The notes under the pieces were generated by a model. That model was not told the DNA's origin and searched no databases. It was given only the letters and a program-made list of their open reading frames with translations. A stretch of 16,313 bases of DNA from Deltaproteobacteria bacterium (GTDB lineage: Bacteria > Desulfobacterota > Desulfobacteria > Desulfobacterales > Desulfatibacillaceae), in the NCBI GenBank assembly GCA_021815525.1, contig JAKAGN010000011.1, positions 1 to 16,313 of the forward strand, in the 5' to 3' direction. Of this stretch, positions 13,157 through 16,313 are shown one piece after another. The translations under genes and the position numbers were made by a program. Positions within the stretch are counted from its first letter, which is position 1. Each line of letters opens with the position of its first letter.

Positions 13157-16100
13157 TTACGCCTTCTTGTCAGGTTCCGGCTTGCACACGGAGGCGGGGT
13201 CCGCCATGATCTTGTAGGTCTCGTAGCGGCCGGCCACCTGTTTTCCTAGGAGCGCCGAAAGCCGCACCGCCTCCTCGGGGAAGGCCTTGGCCAGGGACGC
13301 GTAGCGAACCTCGCCCGCCAGGAACTTGTCGAGGGTCCCGTCCGGGGCCTTGGAGTCCAGGATGAAGGGGGTCTTGCCCTCGGCGGCGAGCTGCGGGTTG
13401 TAGCGGTAGAGGGGCCAGTAGCCGGAGGCCACGGCCAACGCCTCCTCCTCCTGGCTCTTTCCCATGCCCGCCTTGATGCCGTGGTTGATGCAGGGCGCGT
13501 AGCAAATGACCAAGGACGGCCCCGGGTAGGCCTCGGCCTCCGTCAGGGCCTTCATGAGCTGGTTCTTGTTGGCCCCCATCGCCACCGAGGCCACGTACAC
13601 GTAGCCGTAGGTCATGGCCATGCGGCCCAGGTCCTTCTTGGCGGTCTTCTTTCCGGAGGCCGCGAACTTGGCCACGCTCCCGGCGGGGGTGGCCTTGGAG
13701 CTCTGGCCGCCCGTGTTGGAGTAGACCTCGGTGTCCATGACCAGCACGTTGATGTCCTCGCCCGATGCCAGCACGTGGTCCAGGCCGCCGTAGCCGATGT
13801 CGTAGGCCCAGCCGTCGCCGCCGAAGACCCACATCGAGCGCTTGGTCAAAAGGTCCGCCCCCTCTATCACCGCCTGGGCGTAAGGCTCGCCCTCGCCCTC
13901 CTCCATGACGGCCGAAAGCAGGTCCTCGCCCGCGGCCTTGGAAAGCGCAGCGTCGTTCCTGCCCTCGATCCACCTCTTGGCGGCCTCGGCCACGGAGGCG
14001 GGGATGTCGCCCTTCATGGCCTCGGTCAAGGCTGAGACCATCCGCTCGCGCCGCACGGTCACGGCCTGCAACATGCCGTAGGCTAGCTCGGCCGGGTCCT
14101 CGAAGAGGGAGTTGTTCCAGGCCGGGCCGAAGCCCTCCTCGTTGACGCAGTAGGGGGTGGAGGGCGCGGAGCCGCCCCAGATGGAGGAGCAGCCCGTGGC
14201 GTTGGCTATCATCATGCGCTCGCCGAAGAGCTGGGTGACGAGCTTGACGTAGGGCGTCTCGCCGCAGCCCGCGCAGGCGCCCGAGAACTCCATGAGGGGC
14301 GTCTCGAACTGGCTTCCCTTCACGGAGTCGCGCTTCAGGGGGTTCTGCTTGGGGGCCACGTCGAGGGTGAAGCGGTGGAGCGGCACCTGCTTTGCGGTCT
14401 GGGTGGCTATGGGCCGCATGACCAGAGCCTTCTTCTTGGCCGGGCAGATGTCCGCGCAGTTGCCGCAGCCCTGGCAGTCCAGGGTGTTCACCTGCATCCT
14501 GAAATGAAGCCCCTTGAGCTCCTTGCCCTGGGCCGGCAGCGTCTCGAAGCCTTGGGGGGCCTCGGCCTTCTCCTCGTCGGAAAGAAGCGCGGGGCGGATG
14601 GCGGCGTGGGGGCACACGAAGGAGCACTGGTTGCACTGGATGCAGTTTTCCGGGATCCACTCCGGCACCTCGATGGCCACGCCCCGCTTCTCGTAGGCGG
14701 CGGTGGCCACGGGGAACACGCCGTCCGGGGAGAAGGCCGAAACGGGCAGCGTATCGCCCTTCTGGGCCAGCATGGGCCGCATGACGTTCGCCACGAAGTC
14801 CGGCTCCCCGCAGCAGCAGCAGCCTGCCGCGTGGCCGTGGTCCGTGGTGCAGCAGGCCCCTTCCGGATCCTTGGCATCGAGCCAGGAAGCGGGGTAGGAC
14901 ACGGGCACGAGGTTCGACACGGCGCGATCCACTGCGTCGTAGTTCATCTGGACCACCTTCTCGCCTTTTTTGCCGTAGGTGTGGTCGATCTCGGCCTTCA
15001 AGAATCGGACCGCGTCCTCGAAGGGGATGACGTCGGCAAGCTTGAAGAAGGCCGTCTGCATGATCATGTTGATGCGCCCGCCAAGGCCCAGCTCGCCGGC
15101 GATCTTCACGGCGTCCAAGTTGTAGAACTTGAGCTTTTTCGCCGCTATCGTGCGCTTGACCGAGGCGGGAATCTCCCGCTCCATGTCCTCGATGCTCCAG
15201 GGGGAGTTCAAGAGAAGGGTGCCGCCCTCCTTTACGCCTTCGAGAACGTCGTAGATTTCCACGTAGTTGGACTTGTGGACCGCCACGAAATCGGGCCGGT
15301 GCACCTGGTAGGTGGACTGGATGGGCCTGCTTCCGAACCGCAGGTGGCTCACGGTGATGCCGCCGGACTTCTTGGAGTCGTAGGAGAAGTAGCCCTGGGC
15401 GAACATGTCGGTGTGATCGCCTATGATCTTGATGGCGCTCTTGTTGGCGCCCACGGTGCCGTCCGAGCCCAGGCCCCAGAACTTGCAGGCTATGGTGCCG
15501 GCGGGCGCGGTCTCGAAGTCGCGGGGGAGCGTAAGGCTCTTGTGGGTTACGTCGTCCTCGATGCCCACCGTGAAGTGGTTCTTGGGCCCAAGGCTTTTCA
15601 TGTTGTCGAAGACGGCCTTGGCCATGGCGGGGGTGAACTCCTTGGAGGAGAGCCCGTAGCGGCCCCCCAGCAGCTCGGGCCCGCCGCCCCGCTCGGAAAA
15701 GACCGTGCAGAGGTCGAGGTAGAGGGGATCCCCCAGCGCCCCGGGCTCCTTGGTGCGGTCAAGGGCCGTAAGGGTCTCCACAGTGGCGGGAAGCGCGGCC
15801 AGGAGGTGCTCGGCCGAGAAGGGCCGGTAGAGGCGCACCTTCACGAGCCCCACCCGCTCGCCATTGGAGTTCAAATAATTCACCACCTCCTCGATGGTCT
15901 CGCAGCCGCTTCCCATGGCCACGATGACGCGGTCGGCCTCGGGATGGCCCACGTAGTCGAAGGGCTTGTACTGGCGGCCGGTCAGGGCCCCCACCTTCTT
16001 CATGTACTGGACCACGGTGGGCACCACCGCGTCGTAGTAAGGGTTGGACGCCTCGCGGGCCTGGAAGAAGATGTCGGGATTCTGGGCGGTTCCGCGGAGC

Positions 16101-16313
16101 GTCGGGTTCTCGGGGTTCATGGAGCGGCTGCGGAACTCGGCGATGGCATCAAAGTTCACCAGGCGCGCCATGTCCTCGTAGTCGATCACCGAGATCTTCT
16201 GTATCTCGTGGCTCGTGCGGAAGCCGTCGAAAAAGTGCAGGAAGGGGACCGAGCACTCGATGGCCGAAAGATGAGCGACGAGGGCTAAGTCCATGACCTC
16301 CTGCACCGAGCAA
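13157..16313 (-). CDS. nifJ: Pyruvate:ferredoxin (flavodoxin) oxidoreductase, single-chain, 5' end outside window
   Basis: This enzyme converts pyruvate and CoA to acetyl-CoA, CO2 and reduced ferredoxin, using thiamine pyrophosphate and three [4Fe-4S] clusters. The frame is open to the window edge (first residues CSVQEVMDLALVAHL), so roughly the first 150-180 of about 1200 residues are missing. Visible in order: FLHFFDGFRTSHE of the pyrimidine-binding domain, a CoA/gamma-type domain with KFWGLGSDGTVGANKSAIK, and the ferredoxin domain. That domain has CIQCNQCSFVCP (near 14612-14646) and CQGCGNCADICP (near 14440-14480). The TPP domain follows with CAGCGETPY, GDGWAYDIGYGG and YSNTGGQSSKATPAG, then APCINHGI for the proximal cluster. 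Oddly, a Cys/His-rich insert, CCTTDHGHAAGCCCC (14810-14854), lies just before the ferredoxin domain. The gene is the last of its transcript. Confidence 0.97.
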   Translation of the reverse strand, partial: CSVQEVMDLALVAHLSAIECSVPFLHFFDGFRTSHEIQKISVIDYEDMARLVNFDAIAEFRSRSMNPENPTLRGTAQNPDIFFQAREASNPYYDAVVPTVVQYMKKVGALTGRQYKPFDYVGHPEADRVIVAMGSGCETIEEVVNYLNSNGERVGLVKVRLYRPFSAEHLLAALPATVETLTALDRTKEPGALGDPLYLDLCTVFSERGGGPELLGGRYGLSSKEFTPAMAKAVFDNMKSLGPKNHFTVGIEDDVTHKSLTLPRDFETAPAGTIACKFWGLGSDGTVGANKSAIKIIGDHTDMFAQGYFSYDSKKSGGITVSHLRFGSRPIQSTYQVHRPDFVAVHKSNYVEIYDVLEGVKEGGTLLLNSPWSIEDMEREIPASVKRTIAAKKLKFYNLDAVKIAGELGLGGRINMIMQTAFFKLADVIPFEDAVRFLKAEIDHTYGKKGEKVVQMNYDAVDRAVSNLVPVSYPASWLDAKDPEGACCTTDHGHAAGCCCCGEPDFVANVMRPMLAQKGDTLPVSAFSPDGVFPVATAAYEKRGVAIEVPEWIPENCIQCNQCSFVCPHAAIRPALLSDEEKAEAPQGFETLPAQGKELKGLHFRMQVNTLDCQGCGNCADICPAKKKALVMRPIATQTAKQVPLHRFTLDVAPKQNPLKRDSVKGSQFETPLMEFSGACAGCGETPYVKLVTQLFGERMMIANATGCSSIWGGSAPSTPYCVNEEGFGPAWNNSLFEDPAELAYGMLQAVTVRRERMVSALTEAMKGDIPASVAEAAKRWIEGRNDAALSKAAGEDLLSAVMEEGEGEPYAQAVIEGADLLTKRSMWVFGGDGWAYDIGYGGLDHVLASGEDINVLVMDTEVYSNTGGQSSKATPAGSVAKFAASGKKTAKKDLGRMAMTYGYVYVASVAMGANKNQLMKALTEAEAYPGPSLVICYAPCINHGIKAGMGKSQEEEALAVASGYWPLYRYNPQLAAEGKTPFILDSKAPDGTLDKFLAGEVRYASLAKAFPEEAVRLSALLGKQVAGRYETYKIMADPASVCKPEPDKKA

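Noticed and set aside
14375..16288. 637-codon open frame on the plus strand opposite PFOR
   Set aside because: It is the antisense shadow of a GC-rich, strongly conserved PFOR gene. Its translation is rich in Gly, His, Val and Leu without any domain, as expected from the complement of biased codons.
1..16313. CRISPR array, tRNA or rRNA genes, integrase or transposase genes
   Set aside because: No regularly spaced direct repeats, no tRNA-like cloverleaf with CCA/GTTC motif, no rRNA sequence and no recombinase motifs were seen.

Overview
All genes in this window lie on the minus strand of GC-rich DNA. The content suggests a strictly anaerobic member of the Desulfobacterota (the former Deltaproteobacteria, sulfate-reducer type). 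The basis is a single-chain pyruvate:ferredoxin oxidoreductase, a stand-alone HdrD/CCG-type Fe-S protein, a long deltaproteobacterial-style HflX, type IV pilus retraction ATPases, and long intergenic inverted repeats. This assignment rests on gene style and base composition only, without a marker gene.

Layout in minus-strand transcription order, from the right edge. (1) The 3' part of a pyruvate:ferredoxin oxidoreductase gene (13157-16313) is cut by the window edge and followed by a strong hairpin. (2) A structured 342-nt intergenic stretch holds two candidate promoters. It precedes an HdrD-like Fe-S protein (11783-12814), whose stop overlaps by 4 nt (ATGA) the start of a NifA-type sigma-54 activator (10275-11786). 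(3) A ~129-nt intergenic inverted repeat comes next, then a periplasmic M48 metalloprotease with TPRs (8670-10082), then a second copy of the same repeat. In both places the repeat supplies the TGA of the gene before it. (4) A 430-nt intergenic stretch with perfect hairpins and a good sigma-70 promoter leads into a compact cluster: yggT, pilT, a pilU-like ATPase, a zinc-ribbon/pseudo-receiver protein and a TPR lipoprotein. A DapA-family gene follows after a weak hairpin. (5) A PP-loop thiouridylase-like protein with an NFACT-R-like tail and the ribosome-associated GTPase hflX follow as separate units. hflX ends at a perfect 44-bp palindrome at the left edge.

How the genes may work together: pilT and the pilU-like gene power pilus retraction, and the two small proteins translated just after them (degenerate receiver, TPR lipoprotein) are candidates for pilus control or assembly. 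The Fe-S protein and the sigma-54 activator are translationally coupled and may form a redox-linked regulatory pair next to PFOR. HflX and the thiouridylase-like protein both act on the translation apparatus.

Most of the window is ordinary chromosomal housekeeping. The items most worth following up are the Cys/His-rich insertion in PFOR, the stop-codon-bearing repeat pair, the zinc-ribbon/pseudo-receiver protein in the pil cluster, and the HdrD-like/NifA-like overlap with its long structured leader.
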